Assembly: GCA_002423305.1 (NCBI GenBank)
Contig: DIVI01000187.1
Span: forward strand, 1 to 26,451
DNA from: Methylococcus sp. UBA6136
Lineage (GTDB): Bacteria; Pseudomonadota; Gammaproteobacteria; Methylococcales; Methylococcaceae
Reading direction: 5' to 3'
DNA: 26,451 bases
Part shown: piece after piece, positions 8,912-16,988 of the stretch
How positions within the stretch are numbered: position 1 is the first letter of the stretch
How the letters are laid out: the number at the start of each line of letters is the position of its first letter
Notes under the pieces: model-generated
Databases searched by the model: none
Told to the model about the DNA's origin: nothing
The model's input: only the letters and a program-made list of their open reading frames with translations
Program-made: the position numbers and the translations under genes

Positions 8912-9888
8912 GGGAGGGATAGCTTTTGCAGCAGGGGACCTTGCTGCGGGTCAGCGGCCCGTAACTTGGGGCTGTCCGCCAGTTCCAGGCTGAGTACGGC
9001 GAGACACTCGATATTCCCCTCTTTATTTCGACACGCATTGACTATCTGTCCTGCCGTTTTGTTTTCACCATCAAGCTCGGCGTAAACCACCGCTCCCGCT
9101 TCAATAGGGCTGTCACTTTTGCAGCAGAGCCGGAACATGCGGCGTTTGAGTTGCCCAAGAAAGTGGGTGCGGGTCACGATCTCCTGCCCGGTATAGCAGC
9201 CTTTCTTGAAGCCGATACCGTCCAGGCAATCCAGATTGAGCATCTGCGGAAGAAATTCTTCACTCGTGGCTGCCGTCACCCAGGGAAATCCCGCTGCGAT
9301 TTCTTCCCTTTTCCACGCGTCCGGTTGGAATGATGGCAGTTGGCTGATTGATCCCTGTGCCCCGTCGTGATTGGCGGCAAGCAACAGGAGGTAACGAGAC
9401 GGATCCTCGCTGATTTTCATGAACCCGAGCCCCATGTCGTGGGACCACCCTAGTCCCGGGGTTTCCGGGAGTTCTTGCTCCCCCTTGTCCAGTGCCGTCT
9501 CGATGCCGGGACCCATGACACCGATCAGGATGTATTGGTCTGAGAGGTTTTCGAGAATGACGCGCGAGCGCAGCACGTAAAGCTGAAGACGCTTGTGAAT
9601 GACGGGGACCAGTTCGTTCGCCAGCAGCAAATAGAAAGCATCTCCCGACTTTGCGATGCGAAAACTGGCGATGACGCGGCCTTTGGGTGTGCAAAACGCT
9701 CCAGAGCCGAGTCCGCCATCCCCAAGAGCATTGATGTCGCAAGTCGCCTGGCCTTGTAGGAAGCCCGCCGCATCCTCACCCGACACACGCAGCAATCCCC
9801 ATTCGCTCAGTCGACAATACGAAGGGGTGTCCACGACATGTGGCAGACCGGTTGAGGGTTCAGGTATCGGCGGGTTCGTCGGAGTCAT
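8893..9888 (-). CDS. ygfZ: Folate-binding tRNA-modifying / Fe-S assembly factor YgfZ
   Basis: This 331-residue member of the YgfZ/GcvT family has the signature KGCYTGQE at residues 229-236, with the invariant cysteine at 231. YgfZ is a folate-binding protein needed for maintenance of certain Fe-S enzymes such as MiaB. The N-terminal half resembles GcvT (LLRVSGEDAAGFLQGQATCDIN, GAFCTPKGRVIASFRI), and the C-terminal part contains a small beta-barrel with the typical AVVYAELDGENKTAGQIV stretch. The start is the ATG at 9886-9888. The gene follows htpX on the same strand, but a strong terminator lies between them, so it probably has its own promoter in the 68-bp gap or inside the terminator region. 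Its 3' end overlaps the convergent TetR gene. Confidence 0.92.
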   Translation of the reverse strand: MTPTNPPIPEPSTGLPHVVDTPSYCRLSEWGLLRVSGEDAAGFLQGQATCDINALGDGGLGSGAFCTPKGRVIASFRIAKSGDAFYLLLANELVPVIHKRLQLYVLRSRVILENLSDQYILIGVMGPGIETALDKGEQELPETPGLGWSHDMGLGFMKISEDPSRYLLLLAANHDGAQGSISQLPSFQPDAWKREEIAAGFPWVTAATSEEFLPQMLNLDCLDGIGFKKGCYTGQEIVTRTHFLGQLKRRMFRLCCKSDSPIEAGAVVYAELDGENKTAGQIVNACRNKEGNIECLAVLSLELADSPKLRAADPQQGPLLQKLSLPYSLAL

Positions 9889-9900
9889 GGTGGGGTATCG

Positions 9901-9939
9901 GGGAGTAAAGAAAACCCGCGAGCGGTATGCGCTCGCGGG
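9901..9939 (-). terminator. Intrinsic terminator of htpX
   Basis: A perfect 10-bp GC-rich stem (9915-9924 paired with 9930-9939) closes a 5-nt loop. Read on the minus strand, it is followed at once by TTTTCTTTACT. It begins 17 bp after the htpX stop codon. This is a textbook Rho-independent terminator in the minus orientation. On the plus strand no T tract follows the stem. Confidence 0.88.
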
Positions 9940-9956
9940 CTGTCATGAATCATCAA

Positions 9957-10850
9957 TCAGCGCTGATTCTGGAGTGCAGCGATCCGCTCCTCCAGGGGCG
10001 GATGGCTGAGGAACAGCTTGCTGAAACCGGATCCCATGCCCCCGCTGATGCCAAAGGCGGCCATTTCCCCGGGCAGATCATGAGGTTCATGCGCCCGCTG
10101 TAGTGCACGGAGGGCTTCAACCATCTTGGTACGACCCGCTAATTGGGCCCCACCGGCATCGGCACGGAATTCACGGCGTCTCGAGAACCACATCACAATC
10201 ATGGTGGCGATTACCGACAGCAGTAGTTGAGCGACCATCTGGGTGATGTAGTAGCCCGGTCCATAACCGGCTCGATCATCGTCGTCCGAGCGTAGCAGCA
10301 CGCGATCCACCACATAACCGGCAATGGAGGCGAAGAAATAGACGAAGGTATTCACCACGCCTTGCAGCAACCCCATGGTGACCATGTCGCCATTGGCCAC
10401 GTGGCTCATTTCGTGGCCCAGCACGGCCTCAATCTCATCCGGATTCATGCGCTGCAACAAGCCCGTGCTCACAGCAACCAATGAGTTGTTCTTGCTCATC
10501 CCGGTTGCAAAGGCATTGGGTTCGGGCGTATTGAAAATACCCACCTCCGGCATGCCAATGCCCAACCGCTGTGATTGACGACGAATAGTGCCTACCAGCC
10601 AAGCCTCGGTTTGATTGGCCGGCTGGTCGATGACATGGACGCCCATGGATTTTTTAGCCATCCATTTGGACATTGCCAACGAAACAAACGAGCCAGACAT
10701 GCCGATCACGGCGGAGGACAGCAGAAGACTATCGAGGCTCAGCGGCACGCCGCGCTGATGCATGTAATCGCCAAGACCCAGCACATGAAAGAGGATGCTG
10801 ATCAGCAGCAATACCGCAGCGTTGGTCAGCAGGAAGAGCAAAATGCGCAT
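9957..10850 (-). CDS. htpX: Membrane zinc metalloprotease HtpX
   Basis: This 297-residue member of peptidase family M48 is close in length to E. coli HtpX (293). HtpX is an inner-membrane heat-shock protease that degrades damaged membrane proteins alongside FtsH. The zinc motif HEMSH is at residues 146-150, and the third zinc ligand is probably the Glu in SRRREFRADAGGAQLAG near residue 222. Two N-terminal membrane helices (MRILLFLLTNAAVLLLISIL and the segment around residues 40-60) and two more after the zinc site match the family. The PNAFATGMSKNNSLVAVSTGLL stretch is diagnostic. The gene appears to be monocistronic, with its own upstream gap and a terminator directly after the stop. Confidence 0.96.
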   Translation of the reverse strand: MRILLFLLTNAAVLLLISILFHVLGLGDYMHQRGVPLSLDSLLLSSAVIGMSGSFVSLAMSKWMAKKSMGVHVIDQPANQTEAWLVGTIRRQSQRLGIGMPEVGIFNTPEPNAFATGMSKNNSLVAVSTGLLQRMNPDEIEAVLGHEMSHVANGDMVTMGLLQGVVNTFVYFFASIAGYVVDRVLLRSDDDDRAGYGPGYYITQMVAQLLLSVIATMIVMWFSRRREFRADAGGAQLAGRTKMVEALRALQRAHEPHDLPGEMAAFGISGGMGSGFSKLFLSHPPLEERIAALQNQR

Positions 10851-10883
10851 GGTTCAATCCCCAGTAAAAAAGTCAGAGATGCC

Positions 10884-10912
10884 ATAATTGGATCAGGCTA
10901 ACGAAAAATCAA
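10884..10912 (-). promoter_or_regulatory. Weak candidate promoter of htpX
   Basis: On the minus strand, TTGATT (10907-10912) and AATTAT (10884-10889) are separated by 17 bp and lie about 35 bp upstream of the htpX ATG. The -35 box is embedded in CTTGATT, and TCCAATT follows 14 bp after it, which loosely resembles a heat-shock sigma promoter (CTTGAA..CCCCAT). E. coli htpX is heat-inducible, but the matches here are partial, so this is only a candidate. Confidence 0.25.
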
Positions 10913-10970
10913 GTCGCGCGGCTGCGGGTTAGCCGTATTTCCTGAATTCCTGGCTCCAAGGAGATCTGTG

Positions 10971-12107
10971 ATGAAGCTTGTCAAGCCGGTTCTGTATCCC
11001 CTCGGGATGATCTGTCTCGCCCTGTTGGCCGCCTGCATGGAGAGTGGGGCCAATCAGTCGATCGATCCAGGCATGATCCGCCTTCCTCCGGGATTCACAC
11101 TCACGCTGTATTCCGATCAGGTTACTGGTGCTCGCTCCATGACGGTTGGGGATGATGGCACCGTTTATGTCGGGACCTTGGGGCAGGGCAAGGTCTATGC
11201 TCTCCGTGATGCTGACCGGGATGGCAAGGCCGAGCAGGTCAGTACCGTGGCAAGAGGGCTGAATGCGCCCAATGGCGTTGCCTGGCTGAATGGCGATCTC
11301 TACATCGGGGAGGTTTCTCGCATCAGCAAGATTGCCGACATCCGATCGCATCTTGACGGCTCTGCCGCATTAAAAACGATTTACGACCAATATCCCGGCG
11401 ACAAGCATCATGGCTGGAAATACCTGCGTGTGGGGCCGGATGGAAAGCTCTATACAGCTGTCGGTGCGCCCTGCAATGTGTGCAAGCCGGAGAAGGACCC
11501 CTATGCCACGCTGACCCGGCTGGACACGGACGGACAGCACTTCGAGGTTCATGCCAGGGGCTTGCGCAATAGCGTGGGCTTCGACTGGCACCCCGATAAC
11601 CGCGAACTATGGTTGACTGACAACGGGCGCGATCATCTGGGCGATGATGTGCCGCCGGATGAACTCAACCATGCGCCCAATCCGGGGTTGAATTTTGGCT
11701 TCCCTCACTGCTTTGGCAAGGACATTGCCGATCCCGAGTTTGGGCGGGAGGCGCCATGTGGCCGCTTCACGCCGCCGGACTGGGAGTTTCCCGCCCATGT
11801 CGCCGCGCTGGGCATCCGTTTCTATACAGGAACCCAGTTCCCCGCCGATTATCGCAACCAGTTGTTCGTTGCCCAGCATGGCTCATGGAACCGCACGAAA
11901 CCGCTGGGATATCGAGTAGCCCTGGTGCGCTTCAACAACGGTAAGCCGGTGTCCGAGGAGGCGTTTGCAGAGGGCTGGCTGAAGGCCGACGATCAGGTGC
12001 TTGGCCGACCCGTCGATGTCCTGACCATGCCCGATGGGGCCTTGCTGGTTTCGGATGACCAGGCGGGCGCCATTTACCGGATCAGCTATTCATCAACGAG
12101 TCATTGA
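10971..12107 (+). CDS. Sorbosone dehydrogenase-like beta-propeller lipoprotein (PQQ sugar dehydrogenase superfamily)
   Basis: This is a 378-residue secreted protein with a lipoprotein signal ending in LLAAC (Cys22). The body is a six-bladed propeller of the glucose/sorbosone dehydrogenase type: RLPPGFTLTLYSDQV near the start, GLNAPNGVAWLNGDLYIGEV, HHGWKYLRVGPDGKLY, the family's Cys pair in GAPCNVCKPE, LTDNGRDHLGDDVPPDELN, NFGFPHC and QHGSWNRTKPLGYRV. Relatives oxidise sugars or aldoses with PQQ, but many bacterial copies have no assigned substrate, so the reaction is unknown here. I chose ATG 10971 over the adjoining GTG 10968 because the AAGGAG at 10958-10963 lies 7 nt from the ATG and only 4 nt from the GTG. 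It leads a + unit with the methyltransferase and radA. Confidence 0.85.
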   Translation: MKLVKPVLYPLGMICLALLAACMESGANQSIDPGMIRLPPGFTLTLYSDQVTGARSMTVGDDGTVYVGTLGQGKVYALRDADRDGKAEQVSTVARGLNAPNGVAWLNGDLYIGEVSRISKIADIRSHLDGSAALKTIYDQYPGDKHHGWKYLRVGPDGKLYTAVGAPCNVCKPEKDPYATLTRLDTDGQHFEVHARGLRNSVGFDWHPDNRELWLTDNGRDHLGDDVPPDELNHAPNPGLNFGFPHCFGKDIADPEFGREAPCGRFTPPDWEFPAHVAALGIRFYTGTQFPADYRNQLFVAQHGSWNRTKPLGYRVALVRFNNGKPVSEEAFAEGWLKADDQVLGRPVDVLTMPDGALLVSDDQAGAIYRISYSSTSH

Positions 12108-12110
12108 TTC

Positions 12111-12857
12111 ATGAGCCAGCAACATCAGGCAGAACATCTTTTTCACGGCAGCTTTGCAGAGGAATATCAGCTCCTGCATCGCATCTGCCCCCCGGCTGCG
12201 GAGATGAGTCGGCGCGTGGCAGACTTTGTCGCGCACTGGCAGTCCCCGGAACCATCAGGCCCGCTGACCTTGCTTGAGCTTGGTTGCGGCACCGGCATCA
12301 CCACCAGTGCCTTGTTAGGGAGCCGATCGGATATCCGGGTCTTCTCCGTTGATAACGCTCCCGCCATGTTGTCGCAGGCACGGGCCCATCTGGCAGAGTC
12401 GATTTCCGAAGGTCGTCTTGAATTGCGTCAGATCGATGCGCTGGGTGCTCTTCAGTCCCTCGAGAGCAACTCCATCGATATCGTCGCTAGTGCTTATACG
12501 CTGCACAACTTTCTATTTGGCTATCGCCATCAGGTGCTCGCGGAAATTCGTCGGGTCCTGAAGCCGGGTGGGGTCTTTGTCAATGGAGACCGTTATGCAC
12601 TGGACGATCCCGCTGCCCATCTGGCCGCTACCCAGGAAGAGCTCCGGGGCTATTTTCGCGTCTTTCTGGGCGAGATGAAGCGTCCCGATCTCCTCGAGCA
12701 ATGGGTGGTGCACCTTTTTGGCGACGAGTCCGAGGAGCACATCATGCGGCTGACTCCGGTGCTGGAAGAGATGGCCTTGCTTGGCTTCGGGGAAGTGACG
12801 GTTCATTACCGTGATGGCGTGAACACCCTGGTGAGTGGAGTGAATCCATGGCGGTAG
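12111..12857 (+). CDS. Class I SAM-dependent methyltransferase
   Basis: This 248-residue protein has a Rossmann-type SAM-binding fold. Motif I is LTLLELGCGTGITTSALL, followed by an acidic residue after strand 2 (VFSVDNAPAMLSQA), RQIDALGALQSLESNSIDIVASAYTLHNF as motif II, and EIRRVLKPGGVFVNGDRYA. The architecture fits the Methyltransf_25/UbiE-like group of small-molecule methyltransferases, but I cannot name a substrate. The start lies 3 bp after the stop of the sorbosone-dehydrogenase-like gene, and the 3' end overlaps the radA start by 10 bp, so all three genes are probably co-transcribed. Confidence 0.88.
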   Translation: MSQQHQAEHLFHGSFAEEYQLLHRICPPAAEMSRRVADFVAHWQSPEPSGPLTLLELGCGTGITTSALLGSRSDIRVFSVDNAPAMLSQARAHLAESISEGRLELRQIDALGALQSLESNSIDIVASAYTLHNFLFGYRHQVLAEIRRVLKPGGVFVNGDRYALDDPAAHLAATQEELRGYFRVFLGEMKRPDLLEQWVVHLFGDESEEHIMRLTPVLEEMALLGFGEVTVHYRDGVNTLVSGVNPWR

Positions 12858-14230
12858 CCCGTGGCAAGGATCGGAAGAGCGTTTATCGCTGCACCGAGTG
12901 CGGTCACGTCCAGAGCAAGTGGGCGGGTCAATGTCCCGGTTGCGGACTGTGGAACAGCCTGGTTGAGAGCGTCGAGGATCGCCCGTCTGCGGGTGGGAGT
13001 CGATTTTTAGGGTATGCCGGGGCGGCAGGCCCGCTGACGTCGCCGGTCTCGCTCGCCACGGTCGAAGCTGAGGATATCCAGCGGACGCCTTGCGGGCTGG
13101 AGGAATTCGATCGGGTTTTGGGTGGAGGATTGGTGCCCGGTTCGGCCGTGCTGATCGGTGGCGATCCGGGAATCGGCAAATCCACCTTGTTGCTGCAGAC
13201 GGTGTCCGCGCTCAGCTTGCATCATAGTGTGCTCTACATCACGGGTGAGGAATCCATCAGCCAGGTGAGTCTGCGGGCCAGGCGTTTGCATCTACCCTGT
13301 GATTCGCTGCAGATTCTGGCCGAAACTGAGCTCGAACGAATCCTGGCGACGGCGGACCGCCATAAGCCGGCTTATCTGGTGGTGGATTCCATCCAGACGG
13401 TCTACAGCGAAGCCTTGCAGTCTGCTCCGGGATCGGTGGCTCAAGTCCGGGAATGTGCGGCGCAATTGGTGCGATTTGCAAAGCAGACGGGGACCACGGT
13501 CTTTCTGGTCGGCCATGTCACCAAGGAAGGCGCATTGGCCGGTCCACGGGTGCTGGAGCATATGGTGGATACCGTGCTCTATTTCGAGGGCGATACCAGC
13601 AGCCGGTTTCGTGTCATTCGTGCTTTCAAGAATCGATTTGGCGCTGTCAACGAACTCGGCGTGTTTGCCATGACTGAAACCGGCCTGAAGGAGGTCAAGA
13701 ACCCTTCGGCCATATTTCTCTCCCGGGGTGACGAGGACGCTGCCGGCAGCGTGGTCATGGTCATGCGCGAGGGGAGTCGTCCCTTGCTGGTGGAAGTGCA
13801 GGCGCTGGTGGATGAATCGCATCTGCCGACCCCGCGCCGCGTCGCCGTGGGGATGGACAACAACCGCCTGGCCATGTTGCTGGCAATCCTGCATCGCCAT
13901 GGCGGTGTGCCGATCCTGAATCAGGATGTCTTCGTCAATCTGGTGGGCGGATTACGTTTGAGCGAGACGGCGGGGGATCTGGCGGTGGTGCTGGCGATAG
14001 TCTCCAGCTTCAGAGACAGGCCGATACCGCGTGACTGGGTGGTCTTTGGTGAGTTGGGACTGAACGGCGAAGTGCGGCCGGTACAGAACGGTGAAGAGCG
14101 ACTGCGTGAAGCCGCCAAGCATGGGTTCGCCCATGCACTCGCGCCATCCAAGAATATCGTCAAAGGCCAGAATCCCGGGCTAAACGTCATACCAGTCAAA
14201 AGTCTTCGTGATGCGATCGCGGCGCTGTGA
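12848..14230 (+). CDS. radA: DNA repair protein RadA
   Basis: This 460-residue hexameric ATPase promotes branch migration during recombination together with RecA. The N-terminal zinc finger has four cysteines (15, 18, 29 and 32, in CTECGHVQSKWAGQCPGC). The RecA-like core has Walker A GDPGIGKST at 105-113 and the RadA-specific KNRFG motif at 261-265. The C-terminal domain is Lon protease-like without the catalytic site (GGLRLSETAGDLAVVLAIVSS, FGELGLNGEVRPV). Length and motifs are typical. The start ATG at 12848 is preceded by GGAG at a 7-nt spacing, inside the end of the methyltransferase gene. It converges on kup with 28 bp between the stops. Confidence 0.97.
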   Translation: MAVARGKDRKSVYRCTECGHVQSKWAGQCPGCGLWNSLVESVEDRPSAGGSRFLGYAGAAGPLTSPVSLATVEAEDIQRTPCGLEEFDRVLGGGLVPGSAVLIGGDPGIGKSTLLLQTVSALSLHHSVLYITGEESISQVSLRARRLHLPCDSLQILAETELERILATADRHKPAYLVVDSIQTVYSEALQSAPGSVAQVRECAAQLVRFAKQTGTTVFLVGHVTKEGALAGPRVLEHMVDTVLYFEGDTSSRFRVIRAFKNRFGAVNELGVFAMTETGLKEVKNPSAIFLSRGDEDAAGSVVMVMREGSRPLLVEVQALVDESHLPTPRRVAVGMDNNRLAMLLAILHRHGGVPILNQDVFVNLVGGLRLSETAGDLAVVLAIVSSFRDRPIPRDWVVFGELGLNGEVRPVQNGEERLREAAKHGFAHALAPSKNIVKGQNPGLNVIPVKSLRDAIAAL

Positions 14231-14258
14231 AGCGCGGGCGCGAAAAGCCGAAAAGCCT

Positions 14259-16148
14259 TCAGATAATGACCTGAGTTCCCAGTTCCACGACGCGATTGGC
14301 CGGTATGTTGAGGTAGCTCGCCGCGCTGCCTGCATTTCGCGCGAGGGTAATGAATAACCGGATGCGCCAGAGCGCCATTTTTTTTGAAGGCTGGGCAATC
14401 AGGGTTTCCCGGCTGAGAAAGAACATAGTGTCGCCGGGATCGATATCGAATTCCCGACTGCTGGTCTTCAAGGTTTTCGTGATGTTGGGTTTTTCCGCGA
14501 ATCCGTAATGGAGGTAAATGCGGAAGAGCGAATCGGCCAGTTTCACCACCTCACGCCGACGATCGGGTGCCACGCGGGGCACCGGCTCGGTGATGATGGT
14601 CATGATCACCACATTCTGATGCAGCACCTTATTGTGCTTGAGGTTGTTCACTAGCGCGAGCGGGATGCCCTGGCGACTGCTGGACAGAAAAACCGCGGTA
14701 CCGTCCACCCTGACTGGTGGATTCTTCTGAAGGTGCGCCAAAAAGTCGCTGACCGGCATGGCTTCTTCCTGCAACCGTTGCTGCACAAGTTCACGTCCAC
14801 GGCGCCAGGTACTTAGTAACAGGAAAACGACAGTGCCGATGACCAGTGAAATCCAGCCGCCGAGAGGAATCTTGGGGATATTGGCGGCAAAGAAAGCCAG
14901 ATCCACGGTCAGGAAAAAAAGACCGGTCAAACTGCCGATCAGTGGATTCCATTTCCACAAGCTCAGCATCACCACAAAGGCCAGCAAGGTGTCGATCGCC
15001 ATCGTGCCGGTGACCGCAAGCCCATACGCGGAAGCCAATCGGGCGGACGATTGCATGCCGAGGATCAGGGCGATGACGCCGATCAGCAGCACCCCGTTGA
15101 TGAAGGGGATGTAAATCTGGCCGCGCTCCGCTTCCGATGTCTGGCGGATATTCAGACGCGGGCAAAATCCCAGCTGAATAGCCTGGGCGGTCAGCGAAAA
15201 GGCGCCAGAGATGACCGCCTGTGAGGCAATGACAGTGGCCAGCGTGGCCAGAATGATCATGGCGGACATCGCTCCCGGCGTGATCATCAGGTAGAAGGGG
15301 TTCTGTATGGCGGACGGATCGCGCATGAGCAATGCACCCTGGCCGAAATAGTTCAGTACCAAGGCGGGCAGGGCAATCAGGAACCAGGCCTTGCGAATGG
15401 ATGAACGGCCAAAGTGCCCCATGTCTGCATAGAGCGCTTCACCCCCGGTGACCGCCAGTACGACGGCCCCCAGGATCAGGGTTCCTGCAAATCCGAACCG
15501 AACAAAGAAGGAAAAGGCATGGACCGGATTGAGAGCCGCGAGCACCTCGGGCGTCTGATACAGGCTCCGAAGGCCGAAGCCAGACAGGGCACAGAACCAG
15601 ATCAGCATGATGGGGCCAAACAGGGCTGCCATCTTGGCCGTTCCGCGTCGCTGAGCAAAAAACAACAGGACCAGAACGGTCAGTGCCAATGGAATCACAT
15701 AGGGTTCAAGTTGCGGCTTGAGAATTTCCAGTCCCTCGATGGCGCTCAACACCGAAATCGCCGGGGTAATGACGCCATCACCATAAAACAGGGAAGCACC
15801 CGCCAAACCAATCGATAGAATGACGGATCGCATGAGGGGACTGATCCGGGCCTTTTGGACGACCAGAGAAATCAGCGCCATGATGCCGCCTTCTCCCTTG
15901 TTGTCAGCCCGCATGATGAACATCACGTATTTAATTGAGATCACGATCATGATCGCCCAGAAGACTAGGGACAGAACTCCCAGTACATTCTGATGAGTGG
16001 GTTGCAAACCATCGGTGCTGGAAAAGCAGACCTTCAGTGTGTAGAGCGGGCTGGTGCCGATATCACCGAAGACCACGCCGAGTGAGGCGATGACCAGACA
16101 TTTTTTTTCACGAGGCTGGAAGGCGGAATAGCTGATGGGTTCAGGCAT
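14259..16148 (-). CDS. kup: Low-affinity potassium transport system protein Kup
   Basis: This 629-residue member of the KUP/HAK/KT family is close to E. coli Kup (622). It is an inner-membrane K+/H+ symporter used when other potassium systems are limiting, especially at low pH. The family signature GVVFGDIGTSPLYTLK occurs near residues 25-40. About 12 hydrophobic helices follow up to residue ~450, including GDGVITPAISVLSAIEGLE, GGEALYADMGHFGR and YFGQGALL. A C-terminal cytoplasmic domain begins near LVQQRLQEE and contains VFLSSSRQGIP and FFLSRETLI. The start is the ATG at 16146-16148. It is divergent from the small lipoprotein gene across a 238-bp gap in which I could not identify a convincing promoter for either gene. 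Confidence 0.96.
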   Translation of the reverse strand: MPEPISYSAFQPREKKCLVIASLGVVFGDIGTSPLYTLKVCFSSTDGLQPTHQNVLGVLSLVFWAIMIVISIKYVMFIMRADNKGEGGIMALISLVVQKARISPLMRSVILSIGLAGASLFYGDGVITPAISVLSAIEGLEILKPQLEPYVIPLALTVLVLLFFAQRRGTAKMAALFGPIMLIWFCALSGFGLRSLYQTPEVLAALNPVHAFSFFVRFGFAGTLILGAVVLAVTGGEALYADMGHFGRSSIRKAWFLIALPALVLNYFGQGALLMRDPSAIQNPFYLMITPGAMSAMIILATLATVIASQAVISGAFSLTAQAIQLGFCPRLNIRQTSEAERGQIYIPFINGVLLIGVIALILGMQSSARLASAYGLAVTGTMAIDTLLAFVVMLSLWKWNPLIGSLTGLFFLTVDLAFFAANIPKIPLGGWISLVIGTVVFLLLSTWRRGRELVQQRLQEEAMPVSDFLAHLQKNPPVRVDGTAVFLSSSRQGIPLALVNNLKHNKVLHQNVVIMTIITEPVPRVAPDRRREVVKLADSLFRIYLHYGFAEKPNITKTLKTSSREFDIDPGDTMFFLSRETLIAQPSKKMALWRIRLFITLARNAGSAASYLNIPANRVVELGTQVII

Positions 16149-16386
16149 GGGGGGATATGTGGCAGCTCACGCTCTATGGGGCCGAGTCTTGCTTTGGGTG
16201 TGAATTATTCGCTGGCTTGATGCTGATGCTAGACTTTAGTCGCCCTTTTGGCGCGAGTTTTAATCGGACCGTGGCGTTAAATGTGTGGCGAACGATACAC
16301 GGCGGATCCATTGACTGACAAGGCAAGGGGATCTGCTGAGCGTATTTCAGGTTCCAGCAAAGTCTTTATTTCGGAGTGTTAAAGCG

Positions 16387-16815
16387 ATGTCATCACCTTG
16401 GTCATTCAACGCTTTTATCAAGCATTCAGCCGCCGCATGGTTTCTTGCTTCAGGGGTCACTTTGGTGGGATGCGCCTCGATGGAGGCTAATGAGGCCATC
16501 CAGACCGAGAAAATGCTTGCCGCGGCCAACTTCCAGATCAAATTGGCCGATACTCCGGACAAGCAGGCCCATCTTCAGACCTTGACTCAGCACAAGCTCG
16601 TGCCGCACGAGAAGGACGGGCAGATTTATTACGTTTATGCCGATGCCACGACCTGCAAATGCGTTTACTGGGGCAATGAGGCGGCTTATCAACGCTATCA
16701 GCAATACGCGTTGCAGCAGGAGATTGCCGATGAGCAGCGCATGGCCGCCCAGATGAACCAAAATGCCGCAATGAATTGGGGAATGTGGGGCCCGGGTCCG
16801 TGGTGGGCCTACTGA
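16387..16815 (+). CDS. Small lipoprotein of unknown function
   Basis: This 142-residue protein has a lipoprotein signal ending in TLVGC (Cys29), so it is probably exported and lipidated. The rest is a helical segment, then QIYYVYADATTCKCVYWG with a Cys-X-Cys pair at 90 and 92, then YQRYQQYALQQEIADEQR, and a tail rich in Met, Asn, Gly and Trp (MNWGMWGPGPWWAY). I recognise the YYVYAD..C-C-Y pattern as one that recurs in proteobacterial hypothetical lipoproteins but know no function. GGAG at 16373-16376 is the probable ribosome binding site. It lies upstream of the heme d1 cluster, but a separate promoter candidate lies between, so a functional link is not implied. Confidence 0.8.
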   Translation: MSSPWSFNAFIKHSAAAWFLASGVTLVGCASMEANEAIQTEKMLAAANFQIKLADTPDKQAHLQTLTQHKLVPHEKDGQIYYVYADATTCKCVYWGNEAAYQRYQQYALQQEIADEQRMAAQMNQNAAMNWGMWGPGPWWAY

Positions 16816-16847
16816 AGCCTGGCCGAAGATCTGTTGGCGTGCCTCCC

Positions 16848-16876
16848 TTGACACGGCATTGCCCGGTCATTACATT
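16848..16876 (+). promoter_or_regulatory. Candidate sigma-70 promoter of the nir (heme d1) cluster
   Basis: TTGACA (16848-16853) is a perfect -35 box and TACATT (16871-16876) a four-of-six -10 box, with exactly 17 bp between them. Transcription would start near 16883, giving a leader of about 105 nt before the ATG at 16989. I looked for an FNR/DNR-type box (TTGAT-N4-ATCAA), usual before nir genes, and found none in 16816-16988. The only near match is the half-site TTGAC that forms part of the -35 box. Confidence 0.5.
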
Positions 16877-16988
16877 GCTCGACGTTTCGATGCGAAACTA
16901 TTAGCCTCACCTCCTTTCCACTCTTGTTCGGGACTCTTGGTCCGGGGCATGAGTAAAACCCGAATTGAACTACACGGGAGCCCTTCTA

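Noticed and set aside
12928..14199. Several minus-strand open frames across radA
   Set aside because: They are shadows of a highly conserved plus-strand gene and carry no motifs.
14222..14235. GCGCT-GTGA-AGCGC hairpin at the end of radA as a terminator
   Set aside because: The stem is only 5 bp and no T tract follows.
16281..16382. 33-codon open frame beginning MCGERYTADP
   Set aside because: It has no ribosome binding site and is short. Nothing beyond its position between kup and the lipoprotein gene supports it.
16848..16861. TTGAC-N4-CATTG as an FNR/DNR site
   Set aside because: Only the left half matches. The right half differs from GTCAA/ATCAA at most positions, and the left half is explained by the -35 box.
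16965..16988. TTG at 16965 as start of the cd1-type gene
   Set aside because: The ATG at 16989 has GGGAG 8 nt upstream and begins a normal signal peptide. The TTG has no ribosome binding site.
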